64,000 nt of DNA from an uncultured Pseudomonadota bacterium (GCA_903928965.1 CAIYSZ010000085.1:1-64000); one strand, 5' to 3'; shown: positions 8,804-17,914, counted from the stretch's first letter. Notes: a model not told the origin generated them from the sequence alone. Translations and numbers: made by a program.

Positions 8804-11116
8804 CTATACATCTTTACCAAAACCCCGCCCAATCTCCCCAAGCCTTTCATGACTTTCCGCCTTCAACTCCGCAATCCGCAACTGCGTATCACTGTTAATC
8901 CCCGCAATCTCCAATTTAGTATCCGCATCCGCTTGAATCTGCACCGTGCGGCTGGCCATTTCCACTTGTAGCCGGTGCAATTCCGCCGTCAGCCGTTCGA
9001 TCTGGTCGGAGGTTTTCTTTTGCAGGTTTAAGTATGCATCACTTTGCGTCACATCGCCACTGTCTGATTTTGCCTTGGCTAAGGTTGCTTGGGCGCTGGC
9101 TTGCAGGTCGGCGATTTTGGCTTTTTGTTCTTCCAAGGCCAGTAGGGCTTGCTGTCTTTGCAACGCCAAAGCTTCCTGCTGCATGGCTTGTTGCTGTTGC
9201 GCGGCCTGGAGTTGTTCCGGTGACGGCGGCTGGTTGGGGTCGGGGTCGCCGGTCATTTTGCGGATTAGTTGCGCGATTTCGTCGTGGTTCGGCAAGTCGC
9301 TATAGTCCATGGCGATGGCGAACAATTTCAAGCCCACTTCCGGCGGCAGTTTTTGCACCAGTTGTTGCAGAGAGTCGAACATCACTTGCCGCAGGGTGCC
9401 GTTGTAATCAGCTTCATCCACCACAAAATCCGCTTTACTGGCGGTAATGTCGTTTAAAAAGTGTACGCTGCCGTCCGGTTGTATTTCCGGTTTATTGATG
9501 TGTATCCAGTTCAAGCCGCCTTTGGCGCCGCTGAGGCGGATGACTTTTTCCTCGCTGTAAAACTGTTCAGTCAGTGACAGTTGTTTTTCCCCGCTGACCT
9601 GTACCGCCAGCCGGTAGTTGTCGAATGGCTCGGTGGTGGACACTGAACCCTGGTTTTGCCGGGCTTGTATGGCCGCTCCGGAAATGGCGTTGGTTTCCCG
9701 GCCCAGGTTTTCGTTGTTGACGCCGCTGACCTTTTGGATAGTCTGCGAGGCCAAGCTCATCATGTTGATCTGGCCGGTGGCGGCGTCGGTGTCGCGGCGC
9801 AGTTCCACGTTCTTGCCGGTTTTCTTGATCATTACGCCGTCCGGGCGGTCGGCTTCGTCGCGAAAATGCTCTAAATCGTCTATCGCGCCTTCGTCGGCGA
9901 TAATCTGGTTGGTGTTGAGCATGAACAAGGCTTTGCTGGCGCGTTTGTTCAAATCCAGTTGTATATCCCTAATCCGGCGCACCACGCCATACGGCAAGCG
10001 GTCGCGTCCGCGCCGGTAGCACCAGAACGGCGTTAACGAAAACTGGTTATGCCGGTACGGCGATTCGCCGACACTGAGTAAATCGCTTTCGGTAAACACC
10101 GCCACATGCACCCGCATCATCAGTTTGTCGATGATCTGGTCGCCTGACTGGTTGACGCTGTTTAACAGGGTTTGGTCATGGGCGCGCACAAAAGACCCTT
10201 TCAACGGGCCGGACGATACGATTTTCACCAAAGCCGGTTGCCGGAACTGGCATTCGATTAGTTTTACGCGGTGACGCTTGGCGTTGTTCAATACGCCGCC
10301 ACTGCCATACGCACCCATGATACCGACACCGTGCCCGCCATCCATCGGATAAATATTTCCGGCGGGTTCCATCCTATTCTCGCCCAAATACCATAAGTCA
10401 TCGTTTTGCATGATGCCGTATTGCTGGTCACGGGCGGCTTTGTGAATTTTAGCGGCCTGGTTGGGAAACAAAGCAATGGCAATATCTTCATCCACCCAGC
10501 GCCAGCGGAAAATATAGCGGGCGTCGGATAAATCCAGTTCGTAGCTGTTGGAGTCCCACAGCACATTCCGCCAGTCCTCGTATTTGGAATACAACACATC
10601 CTGGGTCGGATCGTCGCGCGCGCCGTCATCCACCCAGCCCACGCCCACCTTGATGCAATCGGCGAAGGCGCGGGAACGCTGAAACGGCGCCCGATTCACG
10701 TCGCTGACGTATTTCAGGGTTTTGGTCTTAATGTCGGCAATCGCCACGTCATCCTGTAAACGCGGCAATACTTTCCAATCCACCCGCGAACGCCGCTCGG
10801 TGCCGATCAGCCAGTCCACCATCGGCGCAATCTCGTTATACACCAGCGGCAACTGGCCGCGCCCGCGCAAAATCGTCGCATCGGTTACATCCCATTGCTC
10901 CCCGTCGTAAAACAAGGCATCCATGGCCATTTCCAAGCGGTTGACTGCCTGCCGGTCGCGTTCGTAATAAAACCACTCCAGCAGTTGGCGGAATAGTTTT
11001 TGATATTCCGGCGTGTTCAGCGGGTCGTCGGTCTGTTCACAAAGACTATCAACAAAACCGGCGTCCAGCCACGGATTATCCGGTGACAGGCTATTGTCCT
11101 CAAAAGTGCTAGACAT
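8804..11116 (-). CDS. Portal protein, P22-like
   Basis: This is a 770-residue predicted portal, the dodecameric ring at the head vertex through which DNA is packaged and ejected. The N-terminal half carries features typical of P22-type portals, including an early YYERDRQAVNRLEMAMDALF stretch, WDV and PLVYNEIAPMVDWLIGTERR. The C-terminal 150 residues are a long Gln/Ala-rich coiled coil, comparable with the P22 portal barrel. The ATG at 11116 overlaps the end of the upstream gene by 8 bases; longer in-frame extensions read through that gene and look spurious. Its place after the ejection genes, about 17 kb from terminase and capsid, is unusual. Confidence 0.85.
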   Translation of the reverse strand: MSSTFEDNSLSPDNPWLDAGFVDSLCEQTDDPLNTPEYQKLFRQLLEWFYYERDRQAVNRLEMAMDALFYDGEQWDVTDATILRGRGQLPLVYNEIAPMVDWLIGTERRSRVDWKVLPRLQDDVAIADIKTKTLKYVSDVNRAPFQRSRAFADCIKVGVGWVDDGARDDPTQDVLYSKYEDWRNVLWDSNSYELDLSDARYIFRWRWVDEDIAIALFPNQAAKIHKAARDQQYGIMQNDDLWYLGENRMEPAGNIYPMDGGHGVGIMGAYGSGGVLNNAKRHRVKLIECQFRQPALVKIVSSGPLKGSFVRAHDQTLLNSVNQSGDQIIDKLMMRVHVAVFTESDLLSVGESPYRHNQFSLTPFWCYRRGRDRLPYGVVRRIRDIQLDLNKRASKALFMLNTNQIIADEGAIDDLEHFRDEADRPDGVMIKKTGKNVELRRDTDAATGQINMMSLASQTIQKVSGVNNENLGRETNAISGAAIQARQNQGSVSTTEPFDNYRLAVQVSGEKQLSLTEQFYSEEKVIRLSGAKGGLNWIHINKPEIQPDGSVHFLNDITASKADFVVDEADYNGTLRQVMFDSLQQLVQKLPPEVGLKLFAIAMDYSDLPNHDEIAQLIRKMTGDPDPNQPPSPEQLQAAQQQQAMQQEALALQRQQALLALEEQKAKIADLQASAQATLAKAKSDSGDVTQSDAYLNLQKKTSDQIERLTAELHRLQVEMASRTVQIQADADTKLEIAGINSDTQLRIAELKAESHERLGEIGRGFGKDV

Positions 11117-11525
11117 ACACCGCGCCCGGCTTGTCCAGCACCAGCTCAAACTCATCCACCACCACGCCGTTCTCGCGCAAAGCCACAGTCCCCATACTGC
11201 CCAACATCTTCTCCGGCTGCGGCGCAAACGGCATGCGGATTAAATCCGGCAAGCCTTCATGGATCACTTTGGCGATTTTGAACCAGTTTTCCGGCGCCGG
11301 GCGCATGCCCAGCACCTCAGCCGCAACCTTGCCTTGCATAGCTAAATAATTTGGGTCATCATACTTAAACGCCGCGCTATCCAGTACAATATACCAGCGG
11401 GCATACTTGCGGAAAGCGGGCAAAATCACCATCGCCCGTTCGTCGTTCATCCAGGTGAAGGCGATGATTAAGTCGCCGATATGGCGGGTCAGGTGGGCTT
11501 TGTCGAGGTCGAGGGTAAGGCTCAT
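11109..11525 (-). CDS. Phage protein of unknown function, coupled to the portal gene
   Basis: This 138-residue protein has mixed alpha/beta character and no transmembrane segment. No family is recognised. Its stop codon overlaps the portal start, so the two are translationally coupled and probably share a role in the head or connector. It is the first gene after the membrane-protein cargo, and an AGGCTAGG box sits 37 bases upstream. Confidence 0.75.
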   Translation of the reverse strand: MSLTLDLDKAHLTRHIGDLIIAFTWMNDERAMVILPAFRKYARWYIVLDSAAFKYDDPNYLAMQGKVAAEVLGMRPAPENWFKIAKVIHEGLPDLIRMPFAPQPEKMLGSMGTVALRENGVVVDEFELVLDKPGAVYV

Positions 11526-11561
11526 GGCGCAGTCCGGTGATGTACTGGCTGTGAGTTTGAG

Positions 11562-11569
11562 AGGCTAGG
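11562..11569 (-). promoter_or_regulatory. AGGCTAGG box 2
   Basis: Transcribed strand CGCCTAGCCTCTCA, 37 bases before the start at 11525 and directly after cargo DNA. The spacing to the start codon matches boxes 1 and 5 (38 and 39 bases). Confidence 0.55.
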
Positions 11570-11777
11570 CGGTGAGGGGCAAGTTTGGTTATAGAGCCGT
11601 GCTTTTGTGTAGCTTAAAAGCCAAGAATTCTGATAAAATTTTTATTCTGTGTAGCAAAAAACGACACCCAAACCGTTAATAGTTTATGCTTAATCACTTG
11701 ATTACAGATAAGTAACATTCTGATTGATAAATAGAAAACGTTAAAGAAGCTATTCAATCACTTATTAGAGAGCGTTG

Positions 11778-12056
11778 ATGTCATTAATCATAATTATTTT
11801 GTCTAGTGGGACGTTACTTACGGGTATCTTAGCCGTATATTATTGGTGGAAAGCAAGCAAGGTAATGGCAATGCCGATGTACAAAGAAAACGGAGAGTTT
11901 GTACCATTATCAATTGATACTAACCAGAGTGAGTGGCTATATGCTTTATTTCTTGGCATCAATAAAAGTGGGGCACTGAACAAAACCGCCGCTATATGGA
12001 CTGGAATTAGCGTTTCACTTGGTTCTTTATCTAGCATCATCAGCATACTTAACTGA
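11778..12056 (+). CDS. Small two-helix membrane protein, cargo gene
   Basis: The 92-residue protein has an N-terminal transmembrane helix (residues 1-22), a soluble middle with a PMYKENGEFVPL segment, and a C-terminal hydrophobic stretch beginning at LNKTAAIWTGISVSLGS. I recall small membrane proteins with a similar LNK-A-A-W-T C-terminus in many bacteria, without a known function. The ATG at 11778 is preferred over the TTG just upstream. It is AT-rich and opposite in direction to the late genes, so it is cargo. It lies 83 bases before the next membrane protein gene and may form a pair with it. Confidence 0.65.
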   Translation: MSLIIIILSSGTLLTGILAVYYWWKASKVMAMPMYKENGEFVPLSIDTNQSEWLYALFLGINKSGALNKTAAIWTGISVSLGSLSSIISILN

Positions 12057-12139
12057 TACACCTAACGAATAAGATTGGATTATGTTAGCAACACGAACAC
12101 AATCTGAACCGTTTATTAGATAAGCCTGGAAATCACACG

Positions 12140-12655
12140 ATGAGCACTTCTTCGATTCCTTCATCCTCCAACGAGTCACCGTGGATGGAGAAAAATCTCA
12201 GTTATATCCTTGGGGTAATACTACTGATTGCCGCAGTTGCTATCGTTGTGGTCGTCTCGTTATACGCGAACAATTTCTCCCGTTACTTTTCAACACAGAA
12301 CGATGCATGGGGACAATTTGGCGATTACATTGGTGGAACACTGAACCCACTTTTAAGTTTCCTCGCACTGATCGCATTGCTCCTCACGCTCTGGATTCAA
12401 GCGCGGTCCTTAGACACAGCGCGGCGACAAATGACACAACAGAGTGAAGTTGCATCACTTTCCGCTCAAATTTCGGCCATTACCGCACTGCTATCGAGCC
12501 TCAATGATCAGATTACACAAGACAATATCTATACATCAAATGGTGGAACCAATCACCTTAAAGGTAATAGGGTGAGACTTGATCGCCGAGAAGAATTATT
12601 GCTTCGCCTTGACAGCCTATATGAAAAATTGGCTAACACTCCATCAGCAAGCTAA
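12140..12655 (+). CDS. Two-helix membrane protein resembling Abi-type proteins, cargo gene
   Basis: The 171-residue protein has transmembrane helices at about 21-44 and 70-90. Between them lies WGQFGDYIGGTLNPLLSFLA, followed by a Gln/Arg-rich coiled coil and a cytoplasmic tail. The W-x-x-F-G-D-G-G-T-L-N-P-x-L-S-F signature followed by a coiled coil is the pattern I associate with putative phage abortive-infection membrane proteins. That suggests a superinfection-exclusion or defence role, which is inference. It lies head-on to the late genes, in the same cargo segment as 11778-12056. Confidence 0.7.
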   Translation: MSTSSIPSSSNESPWMEKNLSYILGVILLIAAVAIVVVVSLYANNFSRYFSTQNDAWGQFGDYIGGTLNPLLSFLALIALLLTLWIQARSLDTARRQMTQQSEVASLSAQISAITALLSSLNDQITQDNIYTSNGGTNHLKGNRVRLDRREELLLRLDSLYEKLANTPSAS

Positions 12656-12847
12656 CCTTTCCCCTAACTGCAACTCCAAAAAGCGATGCGTTTATTCCCC
12701 TGTCATCTCAAACGTTAAGCGGCAACGGTTAGATACTTTAGTGAAAGGAATAAACTGAACACAAGGTCGATACTTGCCAGTCATAGTGAATAAATCATCC
12801 GTCAATCTACCAATAATAATATAATCTTGGAAGATATCCCACTACCA

Positions 12848-14242
12848 CTACCAATCCCCATTCTCCCTCGCCTTCTCAATCACCCGCTCCGCCCCGGCCT
12901 GATCACCCTCCGCAATCGCCTTGGCGACAATATCCTTAACCCTAGATCGACGCGCATCCCGCTCGCCGCCGCCTTGCAGTTGCTCTTTCAGACCCGCCGC
13001 CACGGTTTTATTCACCGGCTTGCCTTTTTCGTCGTAGCCGGTGGATACGGTTTGCCCAGTGCGCTTGTCGGTTTGCAATAATGTACCGCCGCCCAGCGTA
13101 TTCGGCACGAACTTGGTTTCCACGCCGGATTCGCCGCTGCCTTGCGCACCCATTTTAACGCCGTGGGTTTTCATGTATTCCAGTTCCAGCCGGTTTTGTT
13201 CGGTTTGCGCTTGGTGGTTGGCGGCTGAGGCATTGCTGACCGCCGCCGAAGCGTTTGATTGCGCAATGTCGGCCTTGGCTTTTTGCATGTCCAGATTGTT
13301 TTTAATCAGCTTGTCAGCCTGTCCCAGCGTTTGCAGTTCGGCCAGCGTGTCGATGCTATGCACCTTGCCGTCCTTGCCCTTCAGTGTAATAACGCGGGAG
13401 GGCAAGCCGCTAGGCGTTTGGCTGATGCTGTCCGAGATCACTTGCTCCGGCTGCGCCTGCATTTGCCCGGTTTTGTTAAATTCCTCCAGCACTTGGTTAA
13501 TAGGCGCGCCTGCTTGCGCCACGTTCAAGGCTTTGGCGTAGCCTTCGTCGTTGACCATTTGCGCGGCTTTGCCCAAGGCCAGTATTTGCCCAGGGTCGGC
13601 CTTGCCGTGTTTGGCGGCGACGCTAAGCATTAAGGCGGCGTCCTTCAGGCTGTCGGCGTAGCTGAGATTCGGTTGCGTCGGCGCTTGCGGCGACATGCCT
13701 AGGGTTTGCGGATGCGCGCCGCTATTGAGTTTGGCTTGATAGTCGGCCAAATCTTGCTGGTACTGCTTTTTTTGCTGCAAGTAAGCGCTGTTCTTCTGAT
13801 ACCAGGATAGTTCCGGCGTAATATCCGCCAAGTCTTGTTGATAGGCTAGTTCCCGGTCTTGCGCGGCCTGCATTCTTTGCTCGGATTCGGCTTGGATGGC
13901 TTGATGCTGAAGTTGGAACGCCTTATCGGTTTCGCCATGGCTGAGCAGGTATTTGACGCCATTATTGATTTGCTGGCGTTGCAGGGATTGCGGTTGTGGA
14001 TTGGTTGGCGCTTCGGTGGGCGTGACTGTTTGTTGGCTTATTGGCTGTGGTGTGGGCGCGGGTTCGGTTTGGCTGTCATTTTCTATTTGGGGTTCGGGAT
14101 TCTGCTCAGGCGTGGCCGATAAGGCCTTGCCCAGCCCTTGCTTGATTGCCTCGTCCAGCTTGCGCTGTTTCAGTTCTTGCCCCAGCGCAATGGCGTGCAT
14201 GCCGTTGGCGAACGCCGCGTTAAACCCTTCCGCAAATCCCAT
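12848..14242 (-). CDS. Internal virion / ejection-type protein
   Basis: This 464-residue protein is rich in Gln and Ala. The N-terminus (GFAEGFNAAFANGMHAIALG) is Gly/Ala-rich and amphipathic, followed by a Pro/Gln/Thr linker (about 45-85) and long predicted helices, with YQQDLADI and YQQDLADYQ repeated near residues 130-155. The composition and the position directly after another Gln/Ala-rich protein and before the portal resemble ejection proteins of T7/P22-type phages, which leave the head to form a channel for DNA. No specific family motif is visible. An 11-base gap separates it from the upstream gene. Confidence 0.65.
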   Translation of the reverse strand: MGFAEGFNAAFANGMHAIALGQELKQRKLDEAIKQGLGKALSATPEQNPEPQIENDSQTEPAPTPQPISQQTVTPTEAPTNPQPQSLQRQQINNGVKYLLSHGETDKAFQLQHQAIQAESEQRMQAAQDRELAYQQDLADITPELSWYQKNSAYLQQKKQYQQDLADYQAKLNSGAHPQTLGMSPQAPTQPNLSYADSLKDAALMLSVAAKHGKADPGQILALGKAAQMVNDEGYAKALNVAQAGAPINQVLEEFNKTGQMQAQPEQVISDSISQTPSGLPSRVITLKGKDGKVHSIDTLAELQTLGQADKLIKNNLDMQKAKADIAQSNASAAVSNASAANHQAQTEQNRLELEYMKTHGVKMGAQGSGESGVETKFVPNTLGGGTLLQTDKRTGQTVSTGYDEKGKPVNKTVAAGLKEQLQGGGERDARRSRVKDIVAKAIAEGDQAGAERVIEKARENGDW

Positions 14243-14253
14243 GGCTTAGATCC

Positions 14254-15060
14254 CTACGCTAAAATGGCCGCCGCGCCCAAGGAACCGGCGAGTCCGGCGG
14301 CGGAGCCGAACATGCCCGAGGTATTGTTCATGGCTTCGCCGTATAAATTGGATTGACTGTTCAGGATGTTGCCCAAACCGTTTAACTGCATGCCCAGTCC
14401 CGAGCCGATGGTATTGGTTCCGGCATTCATGCCGTTCAATAAGGCGTTGCCGGGGGCCAAGGTGTTTTCACTTGCCGAGTTGCCCGCGCCGTTCGCCACG
14501 CTGTAAGCGCCATTGGCCGCGCCGCTGTTGCCGGTGCCAAGACCCGCCGCCGCCAGTTTGTTGGCAAAGCCCATTTGCACCGCGTTGTTACGGGCTTCGG
14601 TCATGGCGTTGGCTTCCCCGGCGGCGTTGGTAATGGCGTTTTGATTGGCCAGCGCCTTGAACTGGCCGGAGTTGGGATTCACGCCCATGGCCGCCATTTG
14701 CCTAGCCAGCGCCGCTTGGTTATTGCTGGCCGCCGCGCCGTAATTGGCGGCTGCGTTGCGGGCCTGTTGTTCCTGATAATCGGTGGTGTTAAAGTTGTTG
14801 GCTTGATCGACCACGCTTTTTTCCAGCGGGATGATCGAGTCTTTTTGCAACTGGTTTTCCGCCGCGCCCATGTCGGCTTCATTGCCCATGATTTTTTGCT
14901 GGCTGTTGGCGATGCCTTGCAGGATGGGTTTGTTGTCGGCGTATTGCTGCTTGGCCAGATTGATCTGCTGCTGCCCCAGGTTTTTCATCACATCGGCGGC
15001 ATGATCGGACGCGCTGGCCAGCGCCGTATAATCCGGGGCGGGCGCGCTATTGCTGCTCAT
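14254..15060 (-). CDS. Internal virion protein, Ala/Asn/Gln-rich
   Basis: The 268-residue protein has an N-terminal half of predicted helix (AADVMKNLGQQQINLAKQQY) and a C-terminal half rich in Gly, Asn and Ala with short hydrophobic runs, ending in GSAAGLAGSLGAAAILA. This resembles small ejection proteins of T7-like phages (gp14 type). The stop of the acetyltransferase gene overlaps its start by 14 bases, so it is co-translated in the late operon. The assignment rests on composition and context. Confidence 0.65.
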   Translation of the reverse strand: MSSNSAPAPDYTALASASDHAADVMKNLGQQQINLAKQQYADNKPILQGIANSQQKIMGNEADMGAAENQLQKDSIIPLEKSVVDQANNFNTTDYQEQQARNAAANYGAAASNNQAALARQMAAMGVNPNSGQFKALANQNAITNAAGEANAMTEARNNAVQMGFANKLAAAGLGTGNSGAANGAYSVANGAGNSASENTLAPGNALLNGMNAGTNTIGSGLGMQLNGLGNILNSQSNLYGEAMNNTSGMFGSAAGLAGSLGAAAILA

Positions 15061-15469
15061 GTTCTATCCAACGGCAAGTTTCGCGGCGCATCACCAGAAA
15101 AATCAGTTCGCCATCCGGCGCGCCATCGAGCATGACGAACTCATCCGTAAAACCAATATGCCGGTCAAAGGCCAGCACCTTCTCATTACTGGCGTCAACA
15201 AACGCGGTTAAGCGTTTTAGGCCGCACAGATTAAAGGCGTAATGGCAAAATGCCCGCAACAGCAAGACTAAATCCTTGCCGGGGCGCTCAATGGCGATAT
15301 GCGGAAAGGCGTTACGGCCATTAAAATTATCCATGACGATACCGGCCACAATTTCACCGTTACGTTCCACGCCCATGGCGTAGTGACCGGCAAACGGCAC
15401 CGCGCGGCCCATTTTTGCGGCCACCCAAGCGCTTACCCGTGCGGTTTGATCGTAGATGATAGTACCCAT
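15047..15469 (-). CDS. GNAT-family N-acetyltransferase-like phage protein
   Basis: The 140-residue protein has the beta-alpha-beta arrangement of GNAT enzymes: HYAMGVERNGEIVAGIVMDNF as the central strands, PGKDLVLLLRAFCHYAF as the helix after the acetyl-CoA loop, and DASNEKVLAFDRHIGF as the typical 'N-x-K-(S/V)-L' C-terminal segment. The canonical Q/R-x-x-G-x-G/A loop is not clear. Similar proteins occur among structural genes of some podoviruses; the substrate is unknown. It is the first gene after AGGCTAGG box 3. Confidence 0.72.
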   Translation of the reverse strand: MGTIIYDQTARVSAWVAAKMGRAVPFAGHYAMGVERNGEIVAGIVMDNFNGRNAFPHIAIERPGKDLVLLLRAFCHYAFNLCGLKRLTAFVDASNEKVLAFDRHIGFTDEFVMLDGAPDGELIFLVMRRETCRWIEHEQQ

Positions 15470-15484
15470 AGTGTTTATTCTGTA

Positions 15485-15492
15485 AGGCTAGG
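15485..15492 (-). promoter_or_regulatory. AGGCTAGG box 3
   Basis: Transcribed strand CGCCTAGCCTTACA, in the 31-base gap between the stop at 15501 and the start at 15469. It is only 16 bases from the start codon, closer than the other copies, so if it is a promoter the leader would be very short or absent. Confidence 0.5.
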
Positions 15493-15500
15493 CGGTTAAG

Positions 15501-15902
15501 TCAAAGCCTGGATACGGCGTTATTGAACGCGACTTCCGCATCGTAAACTGCCTTGCCGTCCATGGCCGCCTTGAGCGCTGCTAAGGCTTGCTGCCTCGCG
15601 GCTTCGATCTGTGCGCCAACGCTGTGCCAGCGTTGACCAGCCGCGATAATCAGCTCCGCGACCGCTTGTGGCGTTTTGCCGGTGGCCGTGGCCTCGGCAT
15701 TAATCCACGGATAGGCGCTGGCGGGCATCGGATAGCCTGCCGCCTGATAAGCTTGCGCGTCCATCAGTTTGCACAAATAGGTTAATGCCTGCCCCGTCCC
15801 CGGCGTCAGATACTGACCGCGTATTGTCTCGGCTTGCTGGTTGACGCGGGCGATGGCATCGGCTTGCAATTCAGCGATGGGTTTGGTCATTTCAAACGGC
15901 AT
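15501..15902 (-). CDS. Probable tail-fibre-associated / assembly protein
   Basis: The 133-residue protein is helical. It starts with repeated hydrophilic helices (IAELQADAIARVNQQAETIRG), and QALTYLCKLMDAQAY and VYDAEVAFNNAVSRL are similar to phage tail-fibre-associated proteins that follow receptor-binding genes. No transmembrane segment. The assignment rests on this resemblance and on the position just after the tail genes. An internal ATG five codons in is an alternative start. Confidence 0.6.
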   Translation of the reverse strand: MPFEMTKPIAELQADAIARVNQQAETIRGQYLTPGTGQALTYLCKLMDAQAYQAAGYPMPASAYPWINAEATATGKTPQAVAELIIAAGQRWHSVGAQIEAARQQALAALKAAMDGKAVYDAEVAFNNAVSRL

Positions 15903-15905
15903 AAG

Positions 15906-16325
15906 CTAACTCGCGGTAATGGTTTGCACAAAATCCAGATACGGCCAGCAACTGACCGTTAGCTTAATCTGGCCTTTCATGGTGCTGGTAAAGCTGTCCG
16001 CGCCGCTGATGCTGCCGCTGATTTGATTGCCGCTGGTCAAATTCAACGCTGTCAGCGTCGAGTTGGCGGGCGCATGACTCAATTGAATGGCGTCCACGCC
16101 GTTGGCGGTGAGGGTGGTTTTATCCAACGTGGTGGGATTGGCGGGCCGCGCCAGCAAGCTCTTTTGCGTGAAATCGTAGTAATAACTGGCCCCGGCGTTG
16201 GCGTCGTTGGCTAGGCTGCCAAAGACTTCAGCGTCCACCGGGATGCAGCAGACGATGGAATTGCCGTTGGCTTGCACAAAGCCGATAATCTGGCCGTTTA
16301 AATCGGTTTGCACTGCTAAGTTCAT
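15906..16325 (-). CDS. Small virion-type protein of unknown function
   Basis: The 139-residue, beta-rich protein has Thr/Ser-rich strands (STLTALNLTSGNQISGSISG). The start overlaps the stop of the large tail protein gene (ATGA), indicating translational coupling. A tail or fibre accessory role is inferred from context; no family is recognised. Confidence 0.65.
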   Translation of the reverse strand: MNLAVQTDLNGQIIGFVQANGNSIVCCIPVDAEVFGSLANDANAGASYYYDFTQKSLLARPANPTTLDKTTLTANGVDAIQLSHAPANSTLTALNLTSGNQISGSISGADSFTSTMKGQIKLTVSCWPYLDFVQTITAS

Positions 16326-17914
16326 TTAAGCACCTCCAGGGTGTTAATTACATAACCGCTGGTCGAGCCGTTATTGGCGACCGCGCTCAAGCTGATGGCG
16401 ACCGTGCCGCTAAAGCCGATGGTCATGGTGGTCATCACCACGCTGGTGACGCCGATGCCATTGCCGCCGCCTCCGTAAGAGGCGCTGTCTTGCGACACCA
16501 CGGAACCGGTAACGCCGGTCGTGGTGTTGTGGGTCTGGGTTTGCAGCGTCAACGAACCGCTGTCGCCGTTCTGTTGCGCCTTGGCGATAATAATCAACGA
16601 GGTGTTGTTGCCGCTGGAGCCATGCACATTAATCGTTAAGGTGGATGAGCTGGCCTTGGTCACATAGCTGATGGCGTTGTTGGCGATTTTGACGGTGCCG
16701 ATGGTTAAGTCCGCGATATAAGCGTCGCTGATGGCGGAACTGGCGATAAAGGTGCTGATATTGGCGTTGGTGATCAGTGGAAAGTTATACACCGCGTTCC
16801 AGTTCACCCCGGAGCCCGAGACTAAAATGGGGTTGCCGCTGCTGTCGGTAATGCTCACCGTGCCGTCATTGGCCACTTTGAAGCGTGAGTTGATATTGAT
16901 GCTGCCGCCAGTGATTTGGCCTTTGAACACCGCGTTACCGGCGTTATCAACATAAAACAAACCGTTGCTGGTGTTAACATCGCCTTGACCGTACCAGAGC
17001 GGATAGGTCGCGCCCGCCTGGATTTGCACGTAATAGCTGCTGCTCGGCGCGGTCTGGATGGTTCCAGCGGTGACCGTGCCGAGATTCGCGGAAATGGCCG
17101 ACAAGGCGCTGACGTTCAGTTTGTCGGCGCTAATCGTGTTACTGTTGATTCTATCGGCGGATAAGTAACCCGCGTTAATCGTCCCTGCGTTCACGCTGGC
17201 GATTTTGGCGCTGTCGATGGTGGCGTTGGCGATTTGCGCGTTGGTGATGCTGCCGTTCAAAATATACGCCGCATTCATATACACCCCCGCCGGGACGCTG
17301 ACGCCGTTGACCGTGGTGGCGCTGGTGACTATCGTAAACGGGGTGATCGCCGCTTGGGTTCCCGCCGGGTCAATAATCTTGATGGCGTTACCCGGAAGAT
17401 TAAGCGGCTCGTTGCTGGAGACGTTTTGCAGCACGCTGATTAAATACGCCGGGTCGGCGCCAGTCGCGCCGAGTGTGCCATTGGTGCTATTAAACGGCCC
17501 GATGGCGAAATCCTGATTGACGAACCTGACCCAGTAATAATAGGTCGCGGCTTGACCGACGTTATGCACAAACACCGCCCCCGGCGACATGCCCACCATC
17601 ACCGCCAAGCTCAAGTTATCGGTTTGCGCGGCAAAAATCTGCGCGTAAGCATAGCCGTCAAAACTCGGCGCGTCCCAGCTGACAATGATATTGGCCAATG
17701 CCCCGGAGGCGCTCAAGCCCGTCGGCGCGGGCGGCGTGGCGAAGCTGATTTTAGTGGCGTTACTATTTGCATTCGCGTATACACCGCTTTGCAAATCGTT
17801 GACGCTGACCAGTTTGTCGCCGCCGCTGGCCGACAAGGCTTCACGCACCCGATCCAGGAAGCTCCTAACATCCTGCGGTATGGCGCTGGTGATGCTCGGA
17901 AAGCCCTTAGCCAT
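16322..17914 (-). CDS. Tail protein with FnIII-like and lambda gpJ-type central region
   Basis: The 530-residue protein has a short helical N-terminus, a fibronectin-III-like domain at about 60-145 (PPAPTGLSASGALANIIVSW), and then a stretch of 'TINAGYLSADRINSNTISA' type repeats. Those repeats are typical of the central region of lambda host-specificity protein J and related fibres. The C-terminal third is a Gly/Ser/Thr-rich beta region. It is probably a fibre or tip protein that contacts the cell. Finding J-like modules in a short-tailed gene set is notable. It overlaps the upstream gene by 8 bases. Confidence 0.72.
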   Translation of the reverse strand: MAKGFPSITSAIPQDVRSFLDRVREALSASGGDKLVSVNDLQSGVYANANSNATKISFATPPAPTGLSASGALANIIVSWDAPSFDGYAYAQIFAAQTDNLSLAVMVGMSPGAVFVHNVGQAATYYYWVRFVNQDFAIGPFNSTNGTLGATGADPAYLISVLQNVSSNEPLNLPGNAIKIIDPAGTQAAITPFTIVTSATTVNGVSVPAGVYMNAAYILNGSITNAQIANATIDSAKIASVNAGTINAGYLSADRINSNTISADKLNVSALSAISANLGTVTAGTIQTAPSSSYYVQIQAGATYPLWYGQGDVNTSNGLFYVDNAGNAVFKGQITGGSININSRFKVANDGTVSITDSSGNPILVSGSGVNWNAVYNFPLITNANISTFIASSAISDAYIADLTIGTVKIANNAISYVTKASSSTLTINVHGSSGNNTSLIIIAKAQQNGDSGSLTLQTQTHNTTTGVTGSVVSQDSASYGGGGNGIGVTSVVMTTMTIGFSGTVAISLSAVANNGSTSGYVINTLEVLK

